64,000 nucleotides of DNA from Lysobacteraceae bacterium SCN 69-320 (GTDB lineage Bacteria; Pseudomonadota; Gammaproteobacteria; Xanthomonadales; Rhodanobacteraceae), in the NCBI GenBank assembly GCA_001725155.1, contig MEFP01000009.1, positions 1 through 64,000 on the forward strand. Reading direction: 5' to 3'. This document shows positions 8,404-20,722 of this stretch, piece after piece. Below the pieces are notes generated by a model. The model saw only the letters and a list, made by a program, of their open reading frames with translations, made no database searches and had not been told where the DNA came from. The position numbers and the translations under genes are program-made. Position 1 is the first letter of the stretch. Each line of letters starts with the position of its first letter.

Positions 8404-10200
8404 ATGAATCGCTTTTTCCGGCCGCCGCCGCTCGCGGCCGCAATCCCTCGTGTGTTCCGGCGGCCGCCGCTCGCGGCCGTCGTCGCGCTCGCGCTGCTGT
8501 CCGGCTGCGTCAGCGTTTCGCGCCGTGACGGTGCCGACAACGTGGAGCAGCTGCTGCAGTCGCGCCTGCCCAGCGCCTTCGCCTGGCGCAGCGACGCCGA
8601 CGGCAGCGCCGCCATCGACGCGCGCGCGGCCGAACTGCTGGCCGCGCCGCTGAGTGCCGACTCGGCCTTTCGCCTGGCCCAGCTGCGCAGCCCCGACATC
8701 ACCGCGCGCTATGCCGAGCTCGGCATCGCCCAGGCCGACGTCGTCGCGGCCAGCCGCATCGCCAATCCGACCTTCTCCGGCGCCGCGGCCCGCGACGGCG
8801 GTCCGCACAAGATCACCCTCGGCCTGAGCCTGCCACTGGTCGATCTGCTGATGCTGCCGGCGCGCAAGCATCTGGCCGAGGGCGAATACGAGCGCGCCCA
8901 GCAGCAGGTGGCCTCGGCGCTGGTCAATCTCGCCGCCGACACGGCCGACGCCTGGTATGCGGCGGCCGGCGCCGACCAGGTCGCGGTGATGCGCGAAGCG
9001 GTCGCGGCGGCGGCGGCGGCCTCGGCCGAGCTTGCCGGACGCTTTCATGCAGCCGGCAACATCAGTGCGCTGCAGCTCAAGCTGGAACAGGCCGCGGCAA
9101 GCCAGGCGCGCATCGCCGCGACCGCGGCGCGGGCCGAGGCCCAGCGCACGCGTTTCGCGCTGAACACGCGGCTGGGCCTGCGCGGTGCGGAAGCGGCACG
9201 CTGGACCTTTGCCCTGCCGCTGGCCGCACCGGTCGCCAGCGAAGACGCGCTGGAACCGCTGCAGGACCTGGCCCGCACGCAGCGCCTGGACCTGGTCGCC
9301 GCGCGCCGCGAGGTCGAACTGCTCGACCAGGCGCTGACCCTGGTGCGGCGCTGGCGCCTGCTCGGCACGGTGGAGATCGGCGCCGAACGCGAACGCGAGA
9401 CCGACGGCAGCGTCCTGCGCGGTCCCACGCTCGCGCTGGCCCTGCCGCTGTTCGATCAGGGCCAGGCCGCGATCGCCCGCGCGCAGGCGCGCCTGGAACA
9501 GGGCCGCGCAGCGCTGGCGCGGCTGGAGCTGGACATCGACAACGACGTCGGCCTCGGCGTGGAACGCGTCGCCGCGCTGCGCCGCATTGCCGAGGACTAT
9601 CGCGCCGCGCTGATTCCGCAGCGCGAAGCGGTCGTCGCGCGCCAGACCGAACGCCTGAACTACATGCTGATCGGCGCGTTCGAGCTGCTGCTGGCCAAGC
9701 AGCAGGAATACGACGCGTATCAGGGCTATCTGGAAAGCGTGCGCGACTATTGGCAGGCCCGCGTCGCGCTGGCCCGCGCGATCGGCACGCGCCTGCCCAG
9801 CGACGCGCAGCCGCCGCAGCCGGTGCTCGATCTCGGCGCGGTGCTCGGGCCGTCCGCGCCGGACGGCGGCCACGACGCGCACCCGGGTCATGGGGGCGCG
9901 GCGTCGGGCGATCAGGAAAACGCTCGCGGCGGCCACGACATGTCCGGCCATGACATGTCCGGCCACGACATGCCGAACCCGGACAAGGCCCGTCGCGACG
10001 CCGCCGGAAAAGCCAGGGCCGACGACCACGCCGACCACGGCAATACGAGCCAGGGCCAGGACGACAGCGGCAACGCGCATCAGGGCCATGCCGGTCACGG
10101 CAAGACCCACAAGACGGGCGACGACGACACGCACGAACACGACCACGGCGGCCACGACACGACGAACGGCGACGGCCCGCAGCAGGAGAAACAGCCATGA
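8404..10200 (+). CDS. TolC-family outer-membrane lipoprotein with histidine-rich tail
   Basis: A 598-residue outer-membrane factor. A signal segment ends in the lipobox LLSGC (cysteine 35). Two long alanine-rich helical halves follow, typical of TolC/CzcC (residues about 60-475, e.g. LRSPDITARYAELGIAQADV and LDIDNDVGLGVERVAALRRI). An extra tail of about 110 residues (488-598) is unlike classical TolC: 16 histidines, three GHDM units and THEHDHGGHD, clearly suited to binding copper or a similar metal. TolC proteins normally work with an inner-membrane pump and a periplasmic adaptor, but neither is encoded here. The stop overlaps the multicopper oxidase start (ATGA), so the two are co-translated; a CopB-like role in copper binding or export is inferred. 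Confidence 0.85.
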   Translation: MNRFFRPPPLAAAIPRVFRRPPLAAVVALALLSGCVSVSRRDGADNVEQLLQSRLPSAFAWRSDADGSAAIDARAAELLAAPLSADSAFRLAQLRSPDITARYAELGIAQADVVAASRIANPTFSGAAARDGGPHKITLGLSLPLVDLLMLPARKHLAEGEYERAQQQVASALVNLAADTADAWYAAAGADQVAVMREAVAAAAAASAELAGRFHAAGNISALQLKLEQAAASQARIAATAARAEAQRTRFALNTRLGLRGAEAARWTFALPLAAPVASEDALEPLQDLARTQRLDLVAARREVELLDQALTLVRRWRLLGTVEIGAERERETDGSVLRGPTLALALPLFDQGQAAIARAQARLEQGRAALARLELDIDNDVGLGVERVAALRRIAEDYRAALIPQREAVVARQTERLNYMLIGAFELLLAKQQEYDAYQGYLESVRDYWQARVALARAIGTRLPSDAQPPQPVLDLGAVLGPSAPDGGHDAHPGHGGAASGDQENARGGHDMSGHDMSGHDMPNPDKARRDAAGKARADDHADHGNTSQGQDDSGNAHQGHAGHGKTHKTGDDDTHEHDHGGHDTTNGDGPQQEKQP

Positions 10201-11591
10201 CCACACGACGCGAACTGCTGCAATGGATGGGCGTCGGCGGCGCCGGACTGATCGCCGCCGCGCAGGCCGCGCGCGCGCAGTCAGCCGCCGGTGCGGCGCC
10301 CGCATCCGCGCCGACACCGCCCCGGCGCAACGCGCAGGGCTATGTGCCGGTGCAGACCCTGAACGGCTGGACCCTGCCGCATCGCCTGCACGGCGGGATC
10401 AAGGAATTCCATCTCGTCGCCGAGGAGGTCGACCACGAATTCGCGCCGGGCTGCCGCGCGAAATGCTGGGGCTACAACGGCACCACGCCGGGGCCGACGA
10501 TCGAGGCCGTCGAGGGCGACCGCGTGCGCCTGTTCGTGACCAACCGGCTCAACGAGGCGACCACGGTGCACTGGCACGGCATCGACCTGCCCAACGGCAT
10601 GGACGGCATCGCCGGCCTGAACCAGCCGCGCATCGAGCCCGGCGAGACCTATGTCTATGAGTTCACCTTGCGCCAGCACGGCACCCACATGTATCACCCG
10701 CACGCCGACGAAATGACGCAGATGGCGTTCGGCATGATGGGGCTGTTCATCATCCATCCGCGCGCCGGCGAAGAAGTACCGATCGACCGCGACTACGCCT
10801 TCCTGCTGCACAACTGGGCGCTGCATCCGGGCACGTATCGGCCGGATCCCTCGGTGATGCAGGCCTTCGACCTGTGGACCTTCAACTCCCGCGTGTTCCC
10901 GGCCATCGACCCGCTGGTCATGCGCACCGGCGAGCGGCTGCGCATGCGCATCGGCAACCTGTCGATGTGGAACCATCCGATCCACATGCACAGCAATCCG
11001 TTCTGGGTCACCGGCTCGGACGCGGGCCGCTGGCCGCAGTCGCAGTGGCGGCGCGAGGTCACCGAGATCGTCGGCGTCGGCCAGATGCGCGATCTGGAAT
11101 TCGTCGCGACCGAACCCGGCGACTGGGCCCTGCACTGCCACATGGCCCATCACACCATGGGCCCGATGGGTCATGAGATCCCGAACCCGACCGGCGTGGA
11201 CCAGCGCGGCGTGGAGGAGAAGATCCGCGCGCTGCTGCCCGGCTACATGGCCATGGGCCGCGACGGCATGTCCGAGCACAGCAGCCACGTGGCCATGGGC
11301 ATGCGCGGTCCCGAGAACACCTTGCCGATGATGGCCGGCGAAGGCCAGTTCGGGCCGATCGAGATGGGCGGCATGTTCACCGTGGTCAAGGTGCGTGACG
11401 ACCAGCCTCCGGGCGACTACCGCGATCCGGGCTGGTACCGCTATCCCGAGGGCAGCGTCGCGCGCCGCGTCAGCCGCGACCCGCAGTTCGGCCAGCCGCA
11501 GCGGCGCAGGCCCTACCCGGCGCTGCCCTTGCCGGCGCAGGACGCGCCGGCGATGCCGGACAGCGCCGCGCCGCATCACCACGGCGGCTGA
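10197..11591 (+). CDS. Tat-exported multicopper oxidase (copper resistance)
   Basis: A 464-residue periplasmic enzyme with a twin-arginine signal (TTRRELLQWMGVGGAG). All four copper-ligand blocks are visible: HWHG at about residue 125, HGTHMYHPHADE, HPIHMH, and HCHMAHHTMGPMGH starting near residue 313 (type 1 site with axial methionine). A methionine/histidine-rich stretch (MAMGRDGMSEHSSHVAMGM) follows, as in enzymes that oxidise Cu(I). Oxidation of Cu(I) to the less toxic Cu(II) is the expected job. It overlaps the preceding gene by four bases. It is shorter than classic CopA (about 600 residues) and so nearer to other two- or three-domain copper oxidases; naming it copA would be an over-call. 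Confidence 0.92.
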   Translation: MTTRRELLQWMGVGGAGLIAAAQAARAQSAAGAAPASAPTPPRRNAQGYVPVQTLNGWTLPHRLHGGIKEFHLVAEEVDHEFAPGCRAKCWGYNGTTPGPTIEAVEGDRVRLFVTNRLNEATTVHWHGIDLPNGMDGIAGLNQPRIEPGETYVYEFTLRQHGTHMYHPHADEMTQMAFGMMGLFIIHPRAGEEVPIDRDYAFLLHNWALHPGTYRPDPSVMQAFDLWTFNSRVFPAIDPLVMRTGERLRMRIGNLSMWNHPIHMHSNPFWVTGSDAGRWPQSQWRREVTEIVGVGQMRDLEFVATEPGDWALHCHMAHHTMGPMGHEIPNPTGVDQRGVEEKIRALLPGYMAMGRDGMSEHSSHVAMGMRGPENTLPMMAGEGQFGPIEMGGMFTVVKVRDDQPPGDYRDPGWYRYPEGSVARRVSRDPQFGQPQRRRPYPALPLPAQDAPAMPDSAAPHHHGG

Positions 11592-11811
11592 TCGCGCGCG
11601 TCTGCGTGCCGCGGCGGCGATGGCCGTCGCGGCGCCGGCGGGCCGTCCTGCGGCCGCGCCCGCTGCACGAACCGGTGCCTCACGCGCCGAGGTGCAGGAT
11701 TTCGCTACCATCGAGCGGCGGCGCGCGCAGACGGCGCGCCGGCGTCTCGGCAGCCGCAGCGGCTGCGCCGTTCCAGCCCGGCTGGCTGGCGATGGAATGC
11801 AGGACGAGTCC

Positions 11812-15474
<3,663 letters not shown>

Positions 15475-15535
15475 GCCGGCGCGGCCCGGGTGCGTGGCGA
15501 GCGGGTCCGGTTCCTCGTGCCGCGGAGACGCCCTG

Positions 15536-16369
15536 ATGGCGCGCCCCGAGGTCGAAGACGTCGAACTCGACCTGTTCGTGCGCGCGCTGAAGCTGCGCCA
15601 CGGCTACGACTTCGGCGAATACGCGCGCGCCTCGTTCCGGCGCCGCGTGCAGTCGCTGCTGCAGAGCACGAACAGCGCGACGATCGGCGAGCTGACCGCG
15701 CGCGTGCTGCGCGACGACGCATTGCTGCCGGTGGTCATCGCCGGTCTTTCGGTGCCGGTGTCGGAAATGTTTCGCGACCCGCCGGTGTTCCGCAAGCTGC
15801 GCGACGAGGTGCTGCCGCTGCTGGCCTCGTATCCGCGCATCAACATCTGGCAGGCCGGCTGCGCGTTCGGCCAGGAAGTCTATTCGCTGGCCATCCTGCT
15901 CGAAGAAGCCGGCCTGTACGACCGCAGCCAGATCTATGCGACCGATTTCAGCGACGCGGCGATCGCGCGGGCGCAGGAAGGCATCTTTCCGGCGCGCGAG
16001 GCGCGGCTGTATTCGGAGAATTATCTGGCCGCCGGCGGACAGCATTCGCTGGCCGACTATTACCACGCCCGCTACGAGCTCATCACGATCGACGCGCGCC
16101 TGCGCCGCAACGTGACCTTCGCCAACCACAACCTCGTCTGCGACGGCGTGTTCTGCGAGGCGCACCTGATCCTCTGTCGCAACGTGCTGATCTATTTCAC
16201 CGACCCGCTGCAGAACCACGTGCTGGAGCTGTTTCGCGACAGCCTCGTGCGGCGCGGCTTCCTGTGCCTGGGCACGCGCGAGAACATTTCGTTCGCGCGC
16301 GCCGCGCAGGATTTCCGCGCGATCGACCCGCGTCTGCGCATCTTCCAGCTGGAACGCCTGCCGGCGTAG
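15536..16369 (+). CDS. CheR-type protein-glutamate methyltransferase
   Basis: 277 residues. The N-terminal helical CheR domain (LKLRHGYDFGEYARASFRRRV) is followed by the SAM-binding domain with IWQAGCAFGQEVYSLAI, the acidic ATDFSDAAIARAQEG and the CRNVLIYF motif. The family methylates glutamates on chemoreceptors or, in non-chemotaxis systems, on sensor kinases. No chemoreceptor is encoded here; the hybrid kinase just upstream has a coiled coil rich in E and Q that could be its target, which is inference. The start is the ATG at 15536 behind GGAG; an ATG 14 codons upstream (15494) gives a less typical N-terminus. The matching CheB domain protein lies 1.9 kb downstream. Confidence 0.92.
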   Translation: MARPEVEDVELDLFVRALKLRHGYDFGEYARASFRRRVQSLLQSTNSATIGELTARVLRDDALLPVVIAGLSVPVSEMFRDPPVFRKLRDEVLPLLASYPRINIWQAGCAFGQEVYSLAILLEEAGLYDRSQIYATDFSDAAIARAQEGIFPAREARLYSENYLAAGGQHSLADYYHARYELITIDARLRRNVTFANHNLVCDGVFCEAHLILCRNVLIYFTDPLQNHVLELFRDSLVRRGFLCLGTRENISFARAAQDFRAIDPRLRIFQLERLPA

Positions 16370-16464
16370 CGAGCCGGCGGCGGCAGGCGCGTTGCGTCGC
16401 GGCGGCGCAGGCCGGGCCAGCGCCTCGCCGCTGCCGCTTCAGCCGCCTCGATCGCTCGCCGTGG

Positions 16465-17643
16465 TCACGGCGCCTGGAAGCCGTGCGCGAAAATGCGATC
16501 GCCGGCTGCGGCCCAGCTGCCCACCGCGGGCCAGTATTCCTCGGCGCTGTTCAAAGCGATCGTGCCGCTGGTGCGCCGCCCCGCCGCGGCGAGCACGCGG
16601 CCGGAGGCCAGCAGCACGGCGGTATGACTGTAGCGACCGGTGATCAGTGGGCCGGTGCTGCTCCAGAGGCCTGACACCGGGTCGTAGAGCTGCGCCGAAC
16701 TGCCGCCGCTGCCGCCGGCAGCGAGCACGCGGCCCGACGCCAGCAGGGTCGTGGTATGCGTGGCCATGGCGCCGGTCAGCGCGCCGGTGGCGCTCCAGGT
16801 GGCCGTCGCCGGATCGAAGATCTCGCAACTCGCCAAGGTGCCGACGTTGGCACCGCCCACGGCGAGCACGCGGCCGTCGGCCAGCAGGATTGCGCTGTGG
16901 CTGTAGCGCGCGCCGGCGAGCGAGCCGGCCGGAGACCAGGCCTCGAGCAGCGGATCGTAGAGCTCGGCCGCGGCCAGCGGTGCACTGCCGTAGCCGCCGG
17001 CGACGAGCACCTTGCCCGAGGCCAGTCGCGTCGCGCTGTGGGTCGAGCGCGCCGTCGTCAGCGTACCGGCGCTGCTCCAGGTGCCCGTGGCCGGATCGTA
17101 CAGCTCGGCACTGGCCCGGGCGCTGCCGTTGTAGCCGCCGACCACGAGCACGCGGCCGCTGGCGAGCACGGTCGCCGTGTGATCGTAGCGCGCGGTCGTC
17201 AGCGCGCCGGTCGGGCTCCAGCTGCCCGTGGCCGGGTCATACAGTTCGGCGCTGGCCAGTGCCGTGCCGGCGGCGTTGGCGCCGCCGACGATGAGCACGC
17301 GTCCCGAGGCGAGCGTAGCCGCGGCGGCCGCGCTGCGCGCGGTGGCGAGCGAACCGGTCGCGCTCCAGTTGCCGGTGGCCGGGTCGTACAGTTCGGCGCT
17401 CGCCAGGGTGCCCAGCGTTTCGTGAAAGCCGCCGGCGACGAGCACTCGGCCGTCGGGCAACAGGCCGGCGACAGGCTGTATGCGCGCGCTCAGCAACGGC
17501 TGGGCCGGCAGTTCGGCGGCGGCCAGCGGCAGGCTCGGCGCCGCGGCCGCAGCGAACAGTCCGCCGCACAGGAGGCCGACGACGCGGCTGCGCCAGCCGG
17601 CACGCGCGCCGCGGGCCGCAGAAGACGAAACGATGAGATTCAT
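16465..17643 (-). CDS. Exported kelch-repeat beta-propeller protein
   Basis: 392 residues with an N-terminal signal (hydrophobic LLCGGLFAAAAAPSLPLAAA). Seven repeats of about 45 residues follow, each with a pattern like SGRVLVVGG, then ASAELYDPATG, WSPTG and TTARYDHTAT. Seven copies suggest one closed seven-bladed propeller. The protein ends DRIFAHGFQAP, similar to the short IF-x-x-GF end seen on many exported proteins of this bacterial group. It probably binds protein or carbohydrate outside the cytoplasm; no catalytic residues are evident. It is transcribed against its neighbours and splits the kinase/cheR pair from cheB. The start is supported by GGGGAG upstream. Confidence 0.85.
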   Translation of the reverse strand: MNLIVSSSAARGARAGWRSRVVGLLCGGLFAAAAAPSLPLAAAELPAQPLLSARIQPVAGLLPDGRVLVAGGFHETLGTLASAELYDPATGNWSATGSLATARSAAAAATLASGRVLIVGGANAAGTALASAELYDPATGSWSPTGALTTARYDHTATVLASGRVLVVGGYNGSARASAELYDPATGTWSSAGTLTTARSTHSATRLASGKVLVAGGYGSAPLAAAELYDPLLEAWSPAGSLAGARYSHSAILLADGRVLAVGGANVGTLASCEIFDPATATWSATGALTGAMATHTTTLLASGRVLAAGGSGGSSAQLYDPVSGLWSSTGPLITGRYSHTAVLLASGRVLAAAGRRTSGTIALNSAEEYWPAVGSWAAAGDRIFAHGFQAP

Positions 17644-18229
17644 GACGGACTCCCCTGGTCTCGACGGACCGGAACGGCTGCCGGCGGATTGTGCCTGTCC
17701 TGCCCGCTTCGTCGCGACGTCGACGGCATCCATGCGGTTCCGGCGTCCCGGTGTTCCCTCGGCGAGCAGAAATGCAGGGTGCATCGCTGCTCCTGCGGAA
17801 GGGATCGCAGGTGCGGCGGCAGCCCGTCCGTCGCCCTCCGGCCCGGCGGGCGTTCTCGGCAGTCGGAAGCGACGGTTCCGAGCGGCGGCCTTCACGCTCA
17901 TGAGACGGAGATGTTCCACGCCGTCGCGGCGGCAGATACGCATCCGCATGACGCCCCCGGCCTTCGCGGCAACGGATCTGAAACGACCAGCGCAGAAACG
18001 ACAGCACGCCGATCAGGCCGGAAAACGCCGGCCAATCACCGCCGCGGACGTGCGGATTTCGGGTAGTGTCGTGGCTCCACGACCCTGCCGCACCCGTGAA
18101 CGATCAGCGACACGCCACGTCGAAACTGCCGTGCAGGCGCAGCACGATCGCGCCGTCGCGATTCCTGCGCCCTGCCGCCCGCTCGCCAGGCGGTCTGCGC
18201 GCTCGCCGGCTGCGACACGGGCTGTAGCG
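17644..18229. other. Spacer of 586 bases without a recognisable gene
   Basis: Open frames cross this region, including one continuous with cheB, but their sequence is arginine/alanine-rich noise with no conserved motif. It must hold the promoter of the kelch gene and probably one for cheB. No hairpin with a T tract or clear -10/-35 pair was recognised. Confidence 0.5.
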
Positions 18230-18799
18230 ATGCGCCGCCGCCCTGCTCTCGTCGTCGCGGGCTGTTCGGCCGGCGGTCTGCGCGCGCTGCATACGCTGCT
18301 TGGCGGCCTCGCGCCGGATTTTCCGCTGCCACTCGTCGCGGTCTGCCATACCGGCTCGGATGACGTCAGCCTGCTCTGCGAGCTGCTCGCGCGCAGCAGC
18401 GCGCTGCCGGTGCGCGAAGCGACCGAACGCACGCAGCCGCAGCCGGGCCGGGTCTACATCGCGCCGTCGGGCTATCACCTGCTGCTCGGCGAAGACGGCC
18501 GCTTCGCGCTGTCGGTGGATCCGCGCGTGGGTTTCGCGCGACCGTCGATCGACGTGCTGTTCGAATCGGCTGCAGTCGCGCGCGGCGACCGCGTCGTCGG
18601 CATCGTCATGACCGGAGCGAACAGCGACGGCGCGCAGGGACTGGAGCGCATCCGCGCGCGCGGCGGCCTGGCCATCGTGCAGGACCCGGCCGACGCCGAA
18701 GTCGACCTCATGCCGGCCGCCGCGCTGGCCCAGGCCGGCGCCGACCATTGCCTGCCGCTGGTCGAGATCGCGCCGCTGCTGAACCGGCTCGCGCGCTAG
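18230..18799 (+). CDS. CheB-type protein-glutamate methylesterase domain protein
   Basis: 189 residues forming only the catalytic domain; the receiver domain of classical CheB is absent. The triad context is present: serine in VVAGCSAGGL, histidine in VCHTGSDD, aspartate in IVMTGANSDGAQGL. It would remove methyl groups added by the CheR protein at 15.5 kb. Without its own receiver it may be controlled by one of the receivers of the hybrid kinase, which is inference. The start is the ATG at 18230 directly before the beta strand RPALVVAGCSAGG; the frame is open further upstream but shows no homology. Confidence 0.88.
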   Translation: MRRRPALVVAGCSAGGLRALHTLLGGLAPDFPLPLVAVCHTGSDDVSLLCELLARSSALPVREATERTQPQPGRVYIAPSGYHLLLGEDGRFALSVDPRVGFARPSIDVLFESAAVARGDRVVGIVMTGANSDGAQGLERIRARGGLAIVQDPADAEVDLMPAAALAQAGADHCLPLVEIAPLLNRLAR

Positions 18800-19213
18800 T
18801 GCCGGCATCGCGGCCGAGGTATGCGCCGGTTCGATGCGCCGCTCGCGAAAACGGCAACGCGCAGCCCGACCAACGTTCGCCGATACGCCCGGCGCCTGCG
18901 GAAACGTTGAATTTTCCAGTTGATGTTCAATCCGCCGGTATTCTTCGCTGCAGCAGTCGACAGGTTCCGGCGGCGACTTTCCGGCAGCACGGTTTCCTTG
19001 CGATACCGACCTGAACGTCATCCGCGCGGCGGCCCGAAACGTCCGGCAACGAAAAAAAACCGCACAGAATGCAGCGTCTGCCCGTAAAAGTTGCCGCCGG
19101 TTGAAAACCTTTCCGCACCGCCGGGCCGGAAACGCAGCCGTTCCGCCAGGTACGGTCATGGCATGCAACCTGCTGCCGGGGACCGGTAGGTTCCTTGGAA
19201 AACGGTTCCGCTC
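18800..19213. other. Spacer of 414 bases without a recognisable gene
   Basis: No plausible coding region is seen. The stretch is somewhat less GC-rich than its surroundings, with short A-runs near 19050 and a small inverted pair TTGAA / TTCAA around 18908-18931. No terminator with a T tract is evident after cheB. Confidence 0.45.
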
Positions 19214-19447
19214 ATGCTCGCCCATCTCAGTTTCCGCATCTGTCCTCAACTCCACGACGGCACCTGGAGCATCCACGCCGGCAACCAGTTGCTCGCAACC
19301 CACACCAGCTGCTCCGACGCAATCGACTCCGCCCTCGACATGGCCGAAACCGGCTGGCGCGACAACGGCATCAGCACCGACGTCGCGCTCGTCGATCCCG
19401 AAGGCGAAGTCTGCCTCTGGTGCGCCTACGGCGTCCGGCTGCATTGA
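19214..19447 (+). CDS. Small hypothetical protein (DUF2188-like)
   Basis: A 77-residue acidic cytoplasmic protein starting MLAHLSFRICPQLHDGTW. The pattern of a tryptophan strand, a threonine/serine-led helix with regularly spaced acids (CSDAIDSALDMAETGWRD) and a closing strand (VALVDPEGEVCLW) recalls DUF2188-type small proteins, but the match is only by eye. Four cysteines and no signal or membrane segment are present. It is transcribed alone in the direction of cheB, 414 bases away. The start has only a weak ribosome site (GGAAA). No function is proposed. Confidence 0.5.
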   Translation: MLAHLSFRICPQLHDGTWSIHAGNQLLATHTSCSDAIDSALDMAETGWRDNGISTDVALVDPEGEVCLWCAYGVRLH

Positions 19448-19544
19448 ATTCCCGCGCCGGACACCTGCCCGGCACGACCTCCAAGCCGTGCCGTGCAGGC
19501 CGCTGCGTACAGCGCGCGACCGCGTTCCAGTGCCGTGCCCCCGC

Positions 19545-19796
19545 CTATTCCAGCGGCCGCAGCTTCGGCACCGGTGGCGCATCCAGCGGCAGCGGCTCGT
19601 TGGGTCTTGGCCTGTGCCCCTTGCGCGGTTCCAGCGGATCGGCGAGATGCCCAGGCTCGACATTCTCGTCGTCGCGTTCGGGCGTGGACTGCACCCGCGG
19701 CGCATAAACCGCCTCCACCAGCGATGCCGCAAGCGCTTGGAGCTGCGCATCCGGCTGGTATGGCAGGCCGCTGCCGGCATCGTCGCCGCGGTTCAT
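19545..19796 (-). CDS. Hypothetical 83-residue protein coupled to DUF3309 gene
   Basis: Begins MNRGDDAGSGLPYQPD, has one short amphipathic helix (LQALAASLVEAVYAP) and then a proline- and charge-rich tail ending PPVPKLRPLE. Its ATG overlaps the stop of the DUF3309 gene by one base (TGATG), a classic coupling arrangement, and this is the main evidence that it is real. It looks largely disordered and is not recognised. Confidence 0.5.
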   Translation of the reverse strand: MNRGDDAGSGLPYQPDAQLQALAASLVEAVYAPRVQSTPERDDENVEPGHLADPLEPRKGHRPRPNEPLPLDAPPVPKLRPLE

Positions 19797-19954
19797 CAGA
19801 TGAACCCGCCGAACAGCAGCACGGCGACGACGACGATGACCACGAGTACGCCGCCGCCGGGCGCGTAACCCCAGCTGCGGCTGTAGGGCCAGGTCGGCAG
19901 CGCGCCGATCAGCAGCAGGACCAGAACGATCAGCAACAGGGTCGACAAGGTCAT
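19796..19954 (-). CDS. DUF3309 small membrane protein
   Basis: 52 residues: MTLSTLLLIVLVLLLIGALP followed by TWPYSRSWGYAPGGG and a second hydrophobic helix ending LLFGGFI. This two-helix layout with the central TWPYSRSWGY is the hallmark of DUF3309, often found beside stress genes in Proteobacteria; its function is unknown. The start is fixed by AGGAGAG seven bases upstream; a longer N-terminal extension is possible but not family-like. The downstream 83-residue gene is translationally coupled. Confidence 0.85.
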   Translation of the reverse strand: MTLSTLLLIVLVLLLIGALPTWPYSRSWGYAPGGGVLVVIVVVAVLLFGGFI

Positions 19955-20039
19955 GATTGCTCTCCTGGCAGGCTGGATTGAGGGAGCGGCCGCGCCGTGC
20001 ACCGCCGCGGTACATCCCATGGTCTATGGTTGTCGTCGA

Positions 20040-20411
20040 TCAGCGCTTGTCGTCACGTCCGGACCAGTACGCGTTCCATTCGTCGCGCGAGATCATGCCG
20101 TCGCCGTCGCGGTCCAGACGGCTGAAGTCGATGCTCGCGTCCTTGCCGGCGCCGAGTTCGTCCTTGCTGAGCTTGCCGTCCTTGCTGGTGTCGAGCTGTT
20201 CGAAGGATTTCATCGCGGTATCCGCCTGCCGTTCCTCGGCCAGCGGGTCCAGCGGCTTGGGCGCCGGCGCGATGCGGCGCTCGGGATCCTGCTGAGCGCG
20301 GGCGGAATCGACCGGCTGCGGACGTTCGCCCTGCAGCGCGGACTGGGGCGACTGCGCCGCCGCCGTGCCGGCGAGCAGCGCGATGACGATGGCGAGAGTT
20401 CGGCGTTGCAT
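20040..20411 (-). CDS. Exported EF-hand calcium-binding protein
   Basis: 123 residues. A signal peptide (MQRRTLAIVIALLAGTAAAQ) leads to a proline-rich linker and then two EF-hand loops, DTSKDGKLSKDE and DRDGDGMISRDE, each with acidic or oxygen ligands at positions 1, 3, 5 and 12. The product is a small periplasmic or secreted calcium-binding protein of a type common in this group; its partner is unknown. The start is supported by GGAGGT upstream. The DUF3309 pair follows 85 bases downstream on the same strand, so they may share a transcript. Confidence 0.85.
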   Translation of the reverse strand: MQRRTLAIVIALLAGTAAAQSPQSALQGERPQPVDSARAQQDPERRIAPAPKPLDPLAEERQADTAMKSFEQLDTSKDGKLSKDELGAGKDASIDFSRLDRDGDGMISRDEWNAYWSGRDDKR

Positions 20412-20722
20412 GCGGACCTCCGTCGGGTCGGCCGAGACTGCAACCAGCCACGCAGAAACCATGCCGACGCCGGGTCCGGGATCGCCTCGCGCGCGCGGTG
20501 CGAAAGGCCGAGGCATGCAGCGGGCCGGCAGGCCATCGCGCCGCGAGACACGCGCAGACCGCACCGGACGAGCCCGCCGCCGCGCCGCGCAGCCTGCATG
20601 CCGCGTGGCGGACATCGGTCGAACTGCACGAAAACGCGACGGATGCGTCCGTACTGAGCACCCGCAGCGAACTGGCACCGCTCTTGCGTCGCTGCCGCAA
20701 CCGTCCTGCAAGGAGCGACATC
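20412..20722. other. Divergent spacer of 311 bases
   Basis: It lies between the minus-strand EF-hand gene and the plus-strand oxidoreductase gene and must hold both promoters. No clear -10/-35 pair, repeat or small gene was recognised. Confidence 0.4.

Noticed and set aside
9940-9975. Short tandem repeat suggesting a CRISPR or minisatellite
   Set aside because: The repeated GACATGTCCGGCCA units are coding repeats for GHDMS in the histidine-rich tail; there are no spacers of uniform length.
17480-18229. An N-terminal extension of the CheB-domain protein, up to 250 residues
   Set aside because: The frame is open but its translation is Arg/Ala-rich with no receiver-domain motif; the catalytic domain starts cleanly at the ATG at 18230.
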